From: an uncultured archaeon
GTDB taxonomy: Archaea > Micrarchaeota > Micrarchaeia > Micrarchaeales > CABMGC01
Assembly (NCBI GenBank): GCA_902385515.1
Contig: CABMGC010000002.1
Location: forward strand, 1 to 7,159
DNA length: 7,159 nt
Direction of reading: 5' to 3'
Shown: positions 6,878 through 7,159 of the stretch, in pieces
How the letters are laid out: each line of letters starts with the position of its first letter
How positions within the stretch are numbered: position 1 is the stretch's first letter
Notes under the pieces: generated by a model
What the model saw: the letters and a program-made list of their open reading frames with translations, nothing else
Told to the model about the DNA's origin: nothing
Database searches by the model: none
Position numbers and translations under genes: made by a program

Positions 6878-7159
6878 ATGGGCAAGGATCGTAGAAACGC
6901 AATCTCAAAAGGCATAAGGGACCCCATACTGCGCAAGCCCGTGGTCGCAGGGACATTTTATCCCTCGGACGCTCGAGAGCTCGAGCGAAGCGTCTCTAGA
7001 TTCATGTCCAAGGCAGCGGAAAAGAAGGAAAACGCCGTCAGCGACGCTCTGGCGTTCGTGGTCCCTCACGCGGGCTACGTTTATTCAGGGGCGGTCGCGG
7101 CGCCGGCATACGATGAGATGAGAGCGTCTTATGAAATGAGGAAGTTCGATTCTATGGTC
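6878..7159 (+). CDS. MEMO1-family protein (AmmeMemoRadiSam system protein B), partial
   Basis: The first 94 residues of a MEMO1-family protein are visible; the frame is open to the right edge. Family hallmarks are RKPVVAGTFYPSDARELE at residues 19-36 and VVPHAGYVYSGAVAAPAYD at about 61-79. His64 in PHAGYVYSG corresponds to a conserved active-site histidine of the fold, which resembles extradiol dioxygenases. The biochemical role in archaea is not settled; the family often occurs with AMMECR1 and radical-SAM proteins, which cannot be checked here because the window ends. Residues 1-18 are a basic leader outside the conserved core. The ATG at 6878 is the only start I find in this frame before the conserved region. 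A second ATG at 6870 is in another frame that stops after 15 codons. Confidence 0.92.
   Translation, partial: MGKDRRNAISKGIRDPILRKPVVAGTFYPSDARELERSVSRFMSKAAEKKENAVSDALAFVVPHAGYVYSGAVAAPAYDEMRASYEMRKFDSMV

Noticed and set aside
6870..6917. A 15-codon frame starting at the ATG at 6870, overlapping the start of the MEMO-family gene, as a possible leaderless regulatory peptide
   Set aside because: Its ATG is near the predicted transcription start, but the overlap is easily due to chance (ATGATGCGATG), and nothing in its sequence suggests a leader peptide.
1..7159. tRNA, rRNA, CRISPR arrays, insertion sequences, inteins and long repeats
   Set aside because: None was seen when reading both strands. 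Coding sequence fills nearly the whole window, and the AtpA P-loop, a known intein site in some archaea, is uninterrupted.

Overview
The window is archaeal and almost entirely core metabolism. The signs of Archaea are an A/V-type ATP synthase operon, promoters built from TATA boxes with very short leaders, ribosome-binding sites of the GGTGATC kind, and a MEMO1-family gene. The DNA is moderately GC-rich, with GC-rich third codon positions inside the genes. I cannot place it below the level of Archaea; the gene order matches that described for euryarchaeal ATPase operons.

Left and centre (bases 1-5504, minus strand): a compact operon that reads right to left as atpH, atpI, atpK, atpE, atpC, atpF, atpA. 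It runs off the left edge inside atpA, after the Walker A motif. Genes are separated by 10 bases or fewer, or overlap. The products are the membrane ion channel (I and the K ring), the peripheral stalk (E with H, anchored on I), the central-stalk parts C and F, and the catalytic subunit A. The B and D subunits would be expected just beyond the left edge. A promoter lies immediately before atpH.

Right of the operon (bases 5574-6065, minus strand): one gene of unknown function with its own possible promoter. Next (6161-6814, minus strand) is a complete endonuclease III with its catalytic lysine, catalytic aspartate and four-cysteine iron-sulfur loop. From 6878 to the right edge (plus strand) is the start of a MEMO1-family protein. 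It diverges from the endonuclease gene across a 63-base gap holding a single, nearly symmetric TATA-like element.

No RNA genes, CRISPR arrays, mobile elements or long repeats were seen. I found no clear new system. The points most worth a second look are the unknown gene, stop codons embedded in the next gene's ribosome-binding site, a strongly basic tail on AtpE, and possible sodium-site residues in the AtpK ring subunit.
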